Origin: CAZMFZ01 sp046152935
Lineage (GTDB): Bacteria > Bacteroidota > Bacteroidia > Cytophagales > UBA9547
Reading direction: 5' to 3'
Length of the DNA: 8,649 bases
Assembly (NCBI GenBank): GCA_046152935.1
Contig: JBJXGB010000262.1
Location: forward strand, 1-8,649
The position numbers were made by a program, and so were the translations under genes. Within the stretch, counting starts at the first letter, position 1. The number at the start of each line of letters is the position of its first letter. Below are positions 1-7,337 of the stretch, one piece after another. The notes beneath the pieces were generated by a model that searched no databases, had not been told where the DNA came from, and saw only the letters and a list, made by a program, of their open reading frames with translations.

Positions 1-1
1 A

Positions 2-499
2 GTCCCCGCCCCCGAAAGTGTACGGAGTTTTGACAATTATTCAGCTATCACTGGCATACCTATTGCAAATACGACCTTAAATGGCACAAACAATGGTACT
101 TTAACGGCAATTATGCGTGAAAAAGAAACGTTTGCTGCACAAACTCCGTTTCCAAACCCATCGAGCGGATTGAAATGTATTCCGATAACTGCTTTTAGCG
201 ATGTGAAAGTAAACATTTCAGTTGCTGATGTTTCTAGAAATAATGCTGGAGAAATAGCAAAAGGCATTGCAAAAAAAGGAAATTCTAGTTTTTATTTTGA
301 TAGTTCTGATATGCCTGCAGGATTGTATATTATTACTATTAAAAGTACTTCCGTTACAAGAAGATACAAGTTGATGGTACGACACTGGCATGATACTTTT
401 TACCAAAGCAAATTGCTTTTTGCAAAATTTTTATTAAAATCTAAAATCACCAAAAACCAAGGCTTAATTCAACAAAACATACAAAAATGTCGCCTATGA
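2..499 (+). CDS. C-terminal part of a secreted protein with a type IX secretion (T9SS) sorting domain; 5' end lies outside the window
   Basis: The frame is open from base 2 to the TGA at 497-499, so the ATG at 113 is internal and the true start lies to the left. From about 143 to 382 the translation has the pattern of a T9SS type A sorting domain: a TPFPNPSSG opening, a stretch of short beta strands, then MPAGLYIITI and a basic RRYKLMVRH end. In Bacteroidota such domains send proteins through the outer membrane via the Por/Spr machinery and are then usually cleaved off. The catalytic or binding part of the protein is not visible, so its function cannot be named. One feature is odd. These domains normally end a few residues after the KLMV-type strand, but here the frame continues for 37 more residues (386-496) of lysine- and glutamine-rich, low-complexity sequence. 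The first codon of this tail is TGG, one base away from TGA or TAG. The sorting domain is confident; whether the tail is real is not. Confidence 0.8.
   Translation, partial: VPAPESVRSFDNYSAITGIPIANTTLNGTNNGTLTAIMREKETFAAQTPFPNPSSGLKCIPITAFSDVKVNISVADVSRNNAGEIAKGIAKKGNSSFYFDSSDMPAGLYIITIKSTSVTRRYKLMVRHWHDTFYQSKLLFAKFLLKSKITKNQGLIQQNIQKCRL
405..421 (+). terminator. Terminator-like hairpin inside the extended tail of the T9SS cargo gene
   Basis: AAAGCA (405-410) pairs with TGCTTT (414-419) around a three-base AAT loop. The T-run continues to 421, and a second T-rich stretch follows at 428-434. The stem is short and AT-rich, so the call is weak. It lies 22 bases after the point where a normal sorting domain would stop (382), which is where a terminator would be expected if the original stop codon was near 386. 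It may also be chance in AT-rich DNA. Confidence 0.3.
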
Positions 500-849
500 G
501 CGAGATAAACAAAAAGCATCTATTGTGTTTACAATCAATATTATCAAAATATCGTACAACTATTCTGATACAAAATAGCAATTAAAATGAAATAAAATAT
601 GCAAAAAAAGCACTAGATTATTTAAGGAATAGAAACAACAGCGTTGTTTACTGTAAAGGAAAATACTTTGAAAAAATGATACATTTTGTTGAAAATATTT
701 GAATTTTACTATCACTTTCTTAAAATAAACGTAAAAAAAATGAAAACTAACCTTGGTTTTTAGAGGATATTCTAGAAAACACTTAACAATTATTTGAAAC
801 CATTAAAGATTTTACAAAACATCTACCATACTACTGAAACAAACTACTT
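500..849. other. Gene-free AT-rich spacer upstream of the sensor gene
   Basis: No open frame of useful length with family-like sequence was found on either strand in these 350 bases. The stretch must hold the promoter and leader of the sensor gene at 850, but no good TAnnTTTG element could be placed. Two small hairpins are visible: a perfect 7-bp one at 633-649 and a weaker 6-bp one at 673-687 (AAAATG/CATTTT around ATA). No tRNA-like cloverleaf or riboswitch core was recognised. Confidence 0.5.
633..649. repeat. Perfect 7-bp inverted repeat in the spacer
   Basis: AAACAAC (633-639) and GTTGTTT (643-649) are exact reverse complements around a three-base AGC loop. No T-run follows on either strand, so a rho-independent terminator is unlikely. 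It could be a small operator or an RNA hairpin in the leader of the sensor gene. No specific factor can be named. Confidence 0.35.
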
Positions 850-2835
850 ATGAAGCTACCTGCTCAATTTAATACAATAAGATTTAAACTTTCATTAGTA
901 ATTGGTATACTTACTGTAGTGTATTCTTGCATTCTGGTAAGCTATTTCAATTACAAGTACAAAACTACTCTGCTGAATGACGCCATAGAAAAATCAAATA
1001 TATTGGCTAAAAATTATGCTTCTGACATAAGATCAGAAATGGAACGAGCATTGGACATTAGCAGAACCACAGCCCAAATATTTTCTTCACAGGTAAATAC
1101 TGAATATCCCTTAAACCTGACGAGAGAAGACGCCAATATCATTTTAAGAAATATTGTAGACAAAAACAGATTCTTATCGGGAATTTATACGGCTTGGGAG
1201 CCAAATAAATTTGACAATAAAGACCCAGAATACGCAGGATTGCCAGGCAACCACGCAAATGGCAATTTTGTGCCCTATTGGTATCGCGACACCAAAACCG
1301 AAAAATTGGCTTTCGAACCTTTAAAATTATATTTGCAAGAGGGTAAGGGAGATTATTATCTCAAAACCAGAATTAGTAGAAAAGAAACAGTTATCGATCC
1401 AATAAAATATAAAATTGGCGACAGACAAGTGCTGCTAATGACATTGGTGGTACCTATTCTTACCCCAAAAGAGGAGTTTGTAGGCATAGTGGGGGCAGAT
1501 ATTAGTTGTGAATCGTTGCAAAAACTCGTAGACCAATCTACTCTTTTTGATGGCTATGGCCAGCTCGCCATTATTTCATACAATGGAACGGTGGTAGCCG
1601 CTACTAACAAAGAAAATCTATTGGGTTTGAACGTAAAATTTGTGTTGCCAGATATACATTCAAAAATTCAAGGCATAACGGGAGCCAAATCCTTTGTTGA
1701 ACAAGACACTCTTAAAACATTTGTGCCAATTTTGATTGGAGCCACCAAAACGCCTTGGTACATCGTAATTAAAGTTCCACTTACATACCTTACTGCCGGT
1801 CTCATCGATGAGCTTCTGAAACTTACTTTGTTTGGGCTGCTATTCTTAGGGCTACTTGTGTCTATAACTAGTTACTACATCAAGAAATTATTAAGTCCCG
1901 TAAGGAAGATTACCAGAATAGCCCAAAAGGTAGCAGTAGGAAACTTGGATGAATATTTTGTAGAGTCAACAACAACAGAAATTGAGCAGTTGAATGAAGC
2001 CTTTAAAAAAGTAATTGAATCGCAAAAAGGAATTACAGAGGTGACTGAAGCAATAGCAGGTGGTGATTATGGCAAGCGAGCCATAGTAAAAAGCGAGTTT
2101 GACGTGCTGGCGAGTTCAGTGAATTTAATGATCGACAACTTGAAAACATCTACCGAAGAAGATAACAAAAGGAAATGGTCGAATGAAGGATACGCACAAT
2201 TTGCAGAACTATTGAGGTCGGAAAGTGATTTGAAGAAACTATCACAATTGGCTCTAAATTACTTAATAAAATACTTGAATGGCAACCAAGGTGGGTTGTT
2301 TGTAGCCACAGGCAAGGAACCTAATATTGTATTGGAACTCGTAGCCACTTTTGCTTACAATCGTGTTAAATTTATTCACAAAACCATCAAGATTGGAGAA
2401 GGCTTGGTAGGTCAGGCATATTTGGAGCGTGAATCGGTATTTTTGACAGAAATTCCAGCAAACTATGTGCAAATTACCTCTGGTTTGGGAGATGCTAATC
2501 CCAATTGCCTGATAATAGTGCCTTTGCTAAACAATGAAGTAGTGGAAGGTGTATTGGAAATGGCATCGTTCGTTTCTTTACTACCACATCAAATCGATTT
2601 TATTGAAAAATGTGCGGTCAGCTTGGCTTCGGTAATTGCAAGTACCCGAGTAAATGATTTGACAAATAAACTACTTCGCGAAGCTCAAGAAAAAACAGAA
2701 TTGATGAAAATGCAAGAAGAGGGAATGCGACAAAATATGGAAGAATTGGCAGCAACGCAAGAGGAAATGAACAGAAAAGAAGATGAATTGCTGGCTAGAA
2801 TAAAAGAACTTGAAGAGCAAGTGGTAAGTAGTTAG
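850..2835 (+). CDS. Membrane sensor: Cache domain, HAMP, GAF and C-terminal coiled coil, no output domain
   Basis: This 661-residue protein has a short basic cytoplasmic N-terminus, a first membrane helix (about 13-33) and a periplasmic dCache_1-like region (about 35-310). Typical pieces of that region are GIYTAWEP near 111, YYLKTR near 169 and VGIVGADIS at 211-219. A second helix lies at about 322-344, followed by a HAMP linker (345-397) and a second HAMP-like stretch (398-435, with the GGDYGKR turn). A GAF domain follows (about 455-600, with GEGLVGQAY at 517-524 and LIIVPLL near 554). The last 55 residues form a charged coiled coil with the motif NMEELAATQEEM. The Cache part probably binds a small external ligand, and HAMP passes the signal inward. 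There is no histidine kinase, GGDEF, phosphatase or full chemoreceptor hairpin, so the output must come from a partner or from self-association. In related Bacteroidota proteins, as I recall them, the same coiled-coil motif leads into further PAS or signalling modules, so this may be a shortened form. It starts at ATG 850 with no clear ribosome binding site and stands alone on its strand. Confidence 0.8.
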   Translation: MKLPAQFNTIRFKLSLVIGILTVVYSCILVSYFNYKYKTTLLNDAIEKSNILAKNYASDIRSEMERALDISRTTAQIFSSQVNTEYPLNLTREDANIILRNIVDKNRFLSGIYTAWEPNKFDNKDPEYAGLPGNHANGNFVPYWYRDTKTEKLAFEPLKLYLQEGKGDYYLKTRISRKETVIDPIKYKIGDRQVLLMTLVVPILTPKEEFVGIVGADISCESLQKLVDQSTLFDGYGQLAIISYNGTVVAATNKENLLGLNVKFVLPDIHSKIQGITGAKSFVEQDTLKTFVPILIGATKTPWYIVIKVPLTYLTAGLIDELLKLTLFGLLFLGLLVSITSYYIKKLLSPVRKITRIAQKVAVGNLDEYFVESTTTEIEQLNEAFKKVIESQKGITEVTEAIAGGDYGKRAIVKSEFDVLASSVNLMIDNLKTSTEEDNKRKWSNEGYAQFAELLRSESDLKKLSQLALNYLIKYLNGNQGGLFVATGKEPNIVLELVATFAYNRVKFIHKTIKIGEGLVGQAYLERESVFLTEIPANYVQITSGLGDANPNCLIIVPLLNNEVVEGVLEMASFVSLLPHQIDFIEKCAVSLASVIASTRVNDLTNKLLREAQEKTELMKMQEEGMRQNMEELAATQEEMNRKEDELLARIKELEEQVVSS

Positions 2836-2843
2836 TGGTTATC

Positions 2844-2871
2844 AAAAAGCTATAATCAACTGATTATCAGC
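2844..2871 (-). terminator. Putative rho-independent terminator of the minus-strand RNA ligase transcript
   Basis: Read on the minus strand, GCT-G-ATAATC pairs with GATTAT-AGC around an AGTT loop, giving nine pairs with one bulged G, followed directly by TTTTT (plus-strand A-run 2844-2848). It lies about 70 bases past the stop codon of the minus-strand RNA ligase gene and only 8 bases past the stop of the plus-strand sensor gene. It may serve the minus-strand transcript only, since no T-run follows it on the plus strand. The stem is AT-rich, hence the moderate confidence. Confidence 0.4.
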
Positions 2872-2942
2872 AAAGTAGAGCCATAAAATTTTGTAGTGCG
2901 AATAATCTGATGGTAGTATAATTGTTGGCATTATTTTCACAT

Positions 2943-3959
2943 CTACTCTCCATATTTTATCAAAAACTCTGGATTGATGGCTTTAAAACTTACCCGGCCA
3001 TTATTAAAATTGTTGTTTGAAAGAAATAAATCTATTTTTTCAGTAAGTGGGCGAATTACGATTCCCTCGGCCCAAACTTCAGGCAAAATTTGACTTTTAA
3101 TCGTAGATTTTGCAATAATGGCTTCGATATCATTTTCCAACGCATAATTAACATCTAGTATTGGTACCATTGGCAAATCCAGTTTTTTAAAAACCTCAAT
3201 CAAGCGATCGAACGACAAATATTCAAATTTATCAATATCAAAAGCATTATAAAAACGAGCTATTTGTCCTCGAATTTTCAATTTGTTGCTTTGGATATTT
3301 TCGCCAAACAATTCGCCTTGAATGGCAATATTCCTATTCAATGACCGCAATTTATTTTCTACATCCATTTGCTTGGCTACTTTCCAAAAGCTATTAGAAT
3401 CGTCTTCGAGAAACTCAATATTACGAGAACAGACGCCAAATTCACCATTATTGATGAAATAGGTAACAGAACTGCCATCGATTTTTTCGGTGATGTAGCA
3501 ATGATCGCCTTTGTATTTGTCTAAAAGTTTTTGCAACACTTGCACACGTGTTTCGTCTGTTTTAGGGATAAAAGATGGAAATTTCCCTTTTATTATCCCA
3601 GATAGACAAGCAGGAATGGGTGGCTCGTACTTTGTAATTCCCAAAATTTCGGTGCAATCTGCATCTTCAAAAATATCGAAATTTGCAGGCAAAATTGACA
3701 ATGGAAAACAAATACCTTGCGAAACTTGCCCACGTAGCCTGATGGTCCGTATTCTAAATTGCCTTACTTTTAGAAACTCAAAAATGGGCACATCGGGCAT
3801 TAAGCTATCTATTTCGCAATAAACGGCCAAATCGCCCACATTGAACTCGCCTTTTTTTACTACCAATTGCCAACCCAATACGGTAGCTCTTTCGATGGCA
3901 TCTGCCCCTTCAATGGGATCGAGAGCCAATATTTTTTGAATGCTTGCTAATTTTCTCAT
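2943..3959 (-). CDS. ATP-dependent RNA ligase of the DraRnl/Rnl5 type
   Basis: This 338-residue protein has the full set of covalent nucleotidyltransferase motifs: I, EKIDGSS with the AMP-accepting lysine at 159; a following SRN at 178-180; III, IQGELFG at 213-219; FYNAFDID at 237-243; IV, AEGIVIR at 297-303; and V, SFKAIN at 324-329. Before this module lies an N-terminal region of about 110 residues (RKLASIQKI, IEGADAIE, GWQLVVKKGEF, VYCEIDS). It matches the N-terminal OB-type domain of the Deinococcus radiodurans ligase DraRnl and its Naegleria relative, and the length is close to theirs. Characterised members seal 3'-OH/5'-phosphate nicks in duplexes when the 3'-OH side is RNA, through ligase-AMP and AppRNA intermediates, so a role in RNA repair is likely. 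The gene follows hemF by 47 bases on the same strand and is probably the last gene of that transcript. No kinase, phosphatase or Rtc partner is visible. It starts at ATG 3959 and looks intact. Confidence 0.85.
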   Translation of the reverse strand: MRKLASIQKILALDPIEGADAIERATVLGWQLVVKKGEFNVGDLAVYCEIDSLMPDVPIFEFLKVRQFRIRTIRLRGQVSQGICFPLSILPANFDIFEDADCTEILGITKYEPPIPACLSGIIKGKFPSFIPKTDETRVQVLQKLLDKYKGDHCYITEKIDGSSVTYFINNGEFGVCSRNIEFLEDDSNSFWKVAKQMDVENKLRSLNRNIAIQGELFGENIQSNKLKIRGQIARFYNAFDIDKFEYLSFDRLIEVFKKLDLPMVPILDVNYALENDIEAIIAKSTIKSQILPEVWAEGIVIRPLTEKIDLFLSNNNFNNGRVSFKAINPEFLIKYGE

Positions 3960-4007
3960 TCTTTAAATTCTTTTAAGGTAAACATAATCTGTAAAATGGA
4001 ACATTAA

Positions 4008-4910
4008 CTATGCCCAATCGACTCCTTTTTTCAATAAATCCAATGTTTTTGATTCAGGTGAGTCGATTTCGGGCACAAAATCATATTCCCAAGCCGCTAA
4101 TGGGGGCATACTCATCAAAATAGATTCTGTTCTGCCATTGGTGTCGAGTCCAAATTTTGTGCCTTTATCATATACCAAATTAAACTCCACATACCTTCCT
4201 CTGCGCATATTTTGCCATTTCAAATGAGCCCCATCATAATGATGACTAGCGTTTTTTGTCATTAAATAAGGATAAATTTTGATGAAAGTATCACCAATTT
4301 CTTGTACAAAAGCCCAAATATCAGCTTTGGAATGGCTTTCGTCTTCTTTTAGATGGTCGAAAAAAATACCGCCAATGCCGCGTGTTTCATTTCGATGCTT
4401 GATAAAAAAATAATCATCAGCCCAAGTCTTAAATTTAGGATAGTAATTCAAATCATGTTTGTCGCAGGCATTTTTTAGCGTTTGATGAAAAAACTGTGCA
4501 TCAGCCTCGTTCACATAATGTGGGGTAAGGTCGATACCACCACCAAACCAATAAACGCCATTCGTCATTTCGAAATAGCGCACATTCATGTGAATAATTG
4601 GCACAAAGGGATTGATGGGATGCATGACGATTGAAACGCCAGTAGCGAAGAAATTAGCGTTTTCCAGCTTCAAGGCTTCCAGTATTTTATCGGGAGTTTT
4701 GCCACCGACAGCAGAGAAATTGACGCCAGCCTTGGCTAAAATATTGCCATTTTGAATCAAGCGTGTTCGGCCGCCACCTTCATCATGGTGTTGCCAAACG
4801 TCTTGTTGAAATTTTGCCTTTCCATCTGTAACCTCAATTGCGGCACAAATGCGGTCTTGCAAACCTTCAAACCACGATTTTATCTGTTCTTTGCCAAGTA
4901 TATTTTCCAT
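4008..4910 (-). CDS. hemF: Oxygen-dependent coproporphyrinogen III oxidase
   Basis: HemF converts coproporphyrinogen III to protoporphyrinogen IX by two oxidative decarboxylations using O2, a late step of haem synthesis in the cytoplasm. The 300-residue length matches the usual size (about 300). Family blocks are present in order: GGGRTR at 45-50, GVNFSAVGG at 62-70, MHPINPFVPIIHMNVRYFE at 96-114, WFGGGIDLTPHY at 121-132, WADDYFFIKHRNETRGIGG at 163-181, YVEFNLVYDKGTKFGL at 240-255 and SMPPLAAWEY at 267-276. The histidines at 97, 107, 142 and 172 sit where the conserved histidines of the E. coli enzyme are expected. The enzyme needs oxygen, so the host makes haem aerobically. It lies 57 bases after the oxidoreductase gene and 47 bases before the RNA ligase gene on the same strand, which suggests shared transcription but no obvious shared pathway. 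The gene is intact, with ATG at 4910. The assignment is very secure. Confidence 0.97.
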   Translation of the reverse strand: MENILGKEQIKSWFEGLQDRICAAIEVTDGKAKFQQDVWQHHDEGGGRTRLIQNGNILAKAGVNFSAVGGKTPDKILEALKLENANFFATGVSIVMHPINPFVPIIHMNVRYFEMTNGVYWFGGGIDLTPHYVNEADAQFFHQTLKNACDKHDLNYYPKFKTWADDYFFIKHRNETRGIGGIFFDHLKEDESHSKADIWAFVQEIGDTFIKIYPYLMTKNASHHYDGAHLKWQNMRRGRYVEFNLVYDKGTKFGLDTNGRTESILMSMPPLAAWEYDFVPEIDSPESKTLDLLKKGVDWA

Positions 4911-4967
4911 AATGGCAGCAAAATTAATTGAAATTTATGCAATTGAATTAAAAATGCACCAGCTAGA

Positions 4968-6116
4968 TTAGAAAGGTTTCCCGTGTGTCAATTTTATCAA
5001 CCTTTTCACAAACGAAGGAAAGTATTTGAGAATGGCAATCATGGGATTTGTAATTTCTGGACGACCAAAAGAATATTGAATTAATCGCCCGATGAAAAGG
5101 CGCAAAGAAAATTGCTGTTTCCAAGCTTTGACATAGTTTTTTTCCAGCTCCAACCTTGAATATTTTCCAGAAAAATAGCCCTCAATCTGTCGAGATAACA
5201 GAAATGAACCATGCATGGCCATACTCATGCCATTTCCACACAAAGGTGTGATTAATCCTGCTGCATCTCCAACCATCAAAATATGATTCTCGATGGCTTT
5301 TTTGGCTGAAAAATTCACTTGGGAAATCACCAAAGGTTCGGAATACAGAAATTCAGCTTCATTGAAATATTTTTTGAGAAATGGATTTTTCATCAAGGCC
5401 TTTTCTTCCATATTCTTGATATTTCCATATTTTCTCAAATTATTGGCCGAGGTCAAATAACAAAGGCAATAAGTATCGCCTTCTACTTTTGAGATTCCAC
5501 AGTAGCCATCTTCAAAATTATGCAACTCTATCAAATCTGAAGGAAAATGGAGTTTGATATGGTATTTAACTCCCACATAATTGAAGGCATTTTGTTGTGG
5601 CTTTTGTATGAATTTTCGATCAAGTTTTATGTCAATATTCGATCTTTTACCAAAAGACCCGGCAGCCAATTTTGACTTATAAATCTGCTGATTGGCAATA
5701 ATGGCAAATTCATCATTCACAAAAACCACATCATCAACCTTTGAATTTTGTAGCAATTCGACCCCATTTTTAGTGGCAATCGCTGCCAAAGCAGCATCTA
5801 ACTTATAACGACTGATCCCAAAGCCACCCAAATCCAAATTATGGCTCAAAACATTCCCATTTGGAGCTGTAACATTCAACTTTTTGATCTGAGGCAAGTT
5901 AAACGCCTCTAAATCAAGGCCACATCTAGTTAGAAAATCCCACGATTCCATAGAAATGTATTCGCCACAAACTTTGTGAAACGGATAGGTCTCCTTCTCG
6001 AAAAGGATAACTTTAAGGTTTTTTTGGACCAGTTGAATGCTCAATGTCAAACCTGCCAAGCCACCACCAATAATGGCTACATCGTAAATTGTTTCAGTTT
6101 TCAGTTTAGGGAGCAT
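4968..6116 (-). CDS. FAD-dependent oxidoreductase, geranylgeranyl-reductase/UbiH-like, of a type III polyketide-type cluster
   Basis: With the ATG at 6116 the protein has 382 residues. An N-terminal Rossmann dinucleotide-binding motif, YDVAIIGGGLAGL, lies at 11-23, the acidic end of strand two (LFEKE) at 38-42, the KVCGEYIS motif of the geranylgeranyl-reductase group at 48-55, and the second FAD-contacting block (MVGDAAGLITPLCGNGM) at 281-297. The C-terminus is basic (KRLIKLTHGK) and may touch the membrane. The reaction is presumably a flavin-dependent reduction or hydroxylation of a lipid or polyketide product; the substrate is not evident. In Bacteroidota, as I recall, this subgroup often follows a type III polyketide synthase and a small methyltransferase, and such a methyltransferase lies at 7874-8578 on the same strand. 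The open frame extends upstream to a TTG at 6176, but that would add 20 unrelated residues before the usual N-terminus, so the ATG at 6116 is preferred. Confidence 0.82.
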   Translation of the reverse strand: MLPKLKTETIYDVAIIGGGLAGLTLSIQLVQKNLKVILFEKETYPFHKVCGEYISMESWDFLTRCGLDLEAFNLPQIKKLNVTAPNGNVLSHNLDLGGFGISRYKLDAALAAIATKNGVELLQNSKVDDVVFVNDEFAIIANQQIYKSKLAAGSFGKRSNIDIKLDRKFIQKPQQNAFNYVGVKYHIKLHFPSDLIELHNFEDGYCGISKVEGDTYCLCYLTSANNLRKYGNIKNMEEKALMKNPFLKKYFNEAEFLYSEPLVISQVNFSAKKAIENHILMVGDAAGLITPLCGNGMSMAMHGSFLLSRQIEGYFSGKYSRLELEKNYVKAWKQQFSLRLFIGRLIQYSFGRPEITNPMIAILKYFPSFVKRLIKLTHGKPF

Positions 6117-6269
6117 CGATTTTTGCTGATTTAAAATGATTCGACCTTTATGGAATTCATACAGATTTTCATACAATTCTAATATTAATTTTTAAAATAC
6201 AATGACTGTCTATTGTTTAGCTTTAAGATAATCATTTTATCAACAGCATTAGACAAGATATATTTTCCT

Positions 6270-6277
6270 TAATTTTG
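6270..6277 (+). promoter_or_regulatory. Bacteroidota-type -7 promoter element for the ATPase unit
   Basis: TAATTTTG matches the Bacteroidota sigma-A -7 consensus TAnnTTTG and lies 28 bases before the ATG at 6306, implying a leader of roughly 20 bases. No clear TTG is present at the expected -33 position, which weakens the call. The unit appears to have its own promoter in the 189-base gap between divergent genes. Confidence 0.4.
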
Positions 6278-6305
6278 GTAACTTGCCATTTATAATGCAA
6301 AAGAA

Positions 6306-7337
6306 ATGATTAAAACCCTAAAAATAAATAATTTTAAGACCATAAAAGAATTGGTTTTAGCGGATTGCCGAAGAATAAATTTATTTATTGGTAAACCAAA
6401 TGCTGGGAAATCAAATATTATTGAAGCGTTGACTTTGCCGAGCCTTTCTTTTTATATGAAAGAAAATATTGGATTGGTTGCAGAAAATAAAGCCAAAATA
6501 AATATACAAAACTTGTTTAGGGTTGATGAAGTAAGAGATTTGTTTTTTGAAGGGAATATTGAAAATAAAATATCAATCGCCTTATATGGGGCAAATTTTG
6601 AATATGCTTTGTCTTATCTAAAAAACGAAAATATTTTTGAACTTCAATCTTATGATGGATCATTCGACAGGTTTGACAAGTTTTTTACTCCTAAAAATGA
6701 AGCTGGAGCTGTGGGTACACCTGTAGATATGTTTGTATTCAAGAGCCAAGTAGAACCTGAATCTACAGGATTCAATTTATTAATGTCTCCTTTTGGGAAT
6801 AATCTTGGAGAAGTTTTATACTACCATCGAGATCTGCTTTTATTAGCCAAAGATTTTTTAAAAGATACGAATTCTAATATCGTTATAGACGAGAAGACAT
6901 TCACACTTAAAAATCAAATACAACTTGAAGAAGGCGTGATTAGAAGCCTTCCTTATGAATCTTTGGCTGATACTTTTAGAAGAATATTATTTTATGTGAC
7001 TGTTGCTAGACATAGTTTAGCTCCCATCATTGTACTGGAAGAACCAGAGGCACATGCTTATCCTCCTTATGTAAGTTTTTTGGCAGATGAACTGATTGCT
7101 CAAACTCAAAAACAGTTTTTTGTAGTTACCCATAGCCCTTATTTATTAAACAATCTCATCGAAAACACTCCAAAAGAAGACCTGTCTGTATTTGTATGCG
7201 GATTTGATTTCAAACAAAAACAAACCACAGCTAAAAGATTGAGCAATGAAGATTTAGCTGAATTTTTAGATTATGGTGTAGATATATTCTTTAGAATAGA
7301 CAAATACTTAGACAACCATGCTGAATATAGTTTGTGA
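6306..7337 (+). CDS. AAA/ABC-type ATPase related to OLD-family and AAA15/AAA21 proteins
   Basis: This 343-residue protein begins with IKTLKINNFKTIKELVL, the usual opening of SMC/OLD-like ATPases. Walker A (GKPNAGKS) is at 29-36, a GNNLGEVLY segment at 164-172, a degenerate signature region (YESLADTFRR) at 217-226, Walker B (IIVLEEPEAH, with the catalytic glutamate pair) at 241-250 and the switch histidine segment THSPYLL at 275-281. The nucleotide-binding parts appear complete. It is shorter than true OLD nucleases (about 500-600 residues) because no TOPRIM domain follows in the same chain; a TOPRIM-like protein is encoded by the next gene, which overlaps it by 20 bases. That tight coupling suggests a complex in which this ATPase senses or regulates and the partner acts, as in split OLD-type defence pairs such as PARIS. 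The canonical LSGG signature is absent. It lies on the strand opposite to the flanking biosynthetic genes. The ATPase fold is secure; a defence role is inferred. Confidence 0.8.
   Translation: MIKTLKINNFKTIKELVLADCRRINLFIGKPNAGKSNIIEALTLPSLSFYMKENIGLVAENKAKINIQNLFRVDEVRDLFFEGNIENKISIALYGANFEYALSYLKNENIFELQSYDGSFDRFDKFFTPKNEAGAVGTPVDMFVFKSQVEPESTGFNLLMSPFGNNLGEVLYYHRDLLLLAKDFLKDTNSNIVIDEKTFTLKNQIQLEEGVIRSLPYESLADTFRRILFYVTVARHSLAPIIVLEEPEAHAYPPYVSFLADELIAQTQKQFFVVTHSPYLLNNLIENTPKEDLSVFVCGFDFKQKQTTAKRLSNEDLAEFLDYGVDIFFRIDKYLDNHAEYSL

Noticed and set aside
37..406. Two small minus-strand frames opposite the T9SS sorting domain
   Set aside because: Both are antisense to a clear sorting domain, overlap one another and have no family-like sequence.
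673..687. AAAATG/CATTTT hairpin as a terminator
   Set aside because: The stem is six AT-rich pairs with no T-run after it on the plus strand, and such pairings are common by chance in this composition.
2263..2472. 69-codon minus-strand frame inside the sensor gene
   Set aside because: It is antisense to the GAF domain coding sequence and has no recognisable features.
3511..3822. 103-codon plus-strand frame opposite the RNA ligase
   Set aside because: It lies fully inside the ligase gene on the other strand and its translation shows no domain. The ligase motifs are unmistakable.
4919..4926. Minus-strand TAATTTTG as a promoter for hemF
   Set aside because: It matches TAnnTTTG but ends only 8 bases before the hemF ATG, leaving almost no leader. 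The only upstream TTG (4940-4942) is too close for a proper -33 element.
6117..6176. TTG at 6176 as the start of the oxidoreductase
   Set aside because: The added 20 residues precede the Rossmann motif further than is usual in this family, and an ATG at 6116 gives a normal N-terminus. A relic of sequence next to the insertion remains possible.
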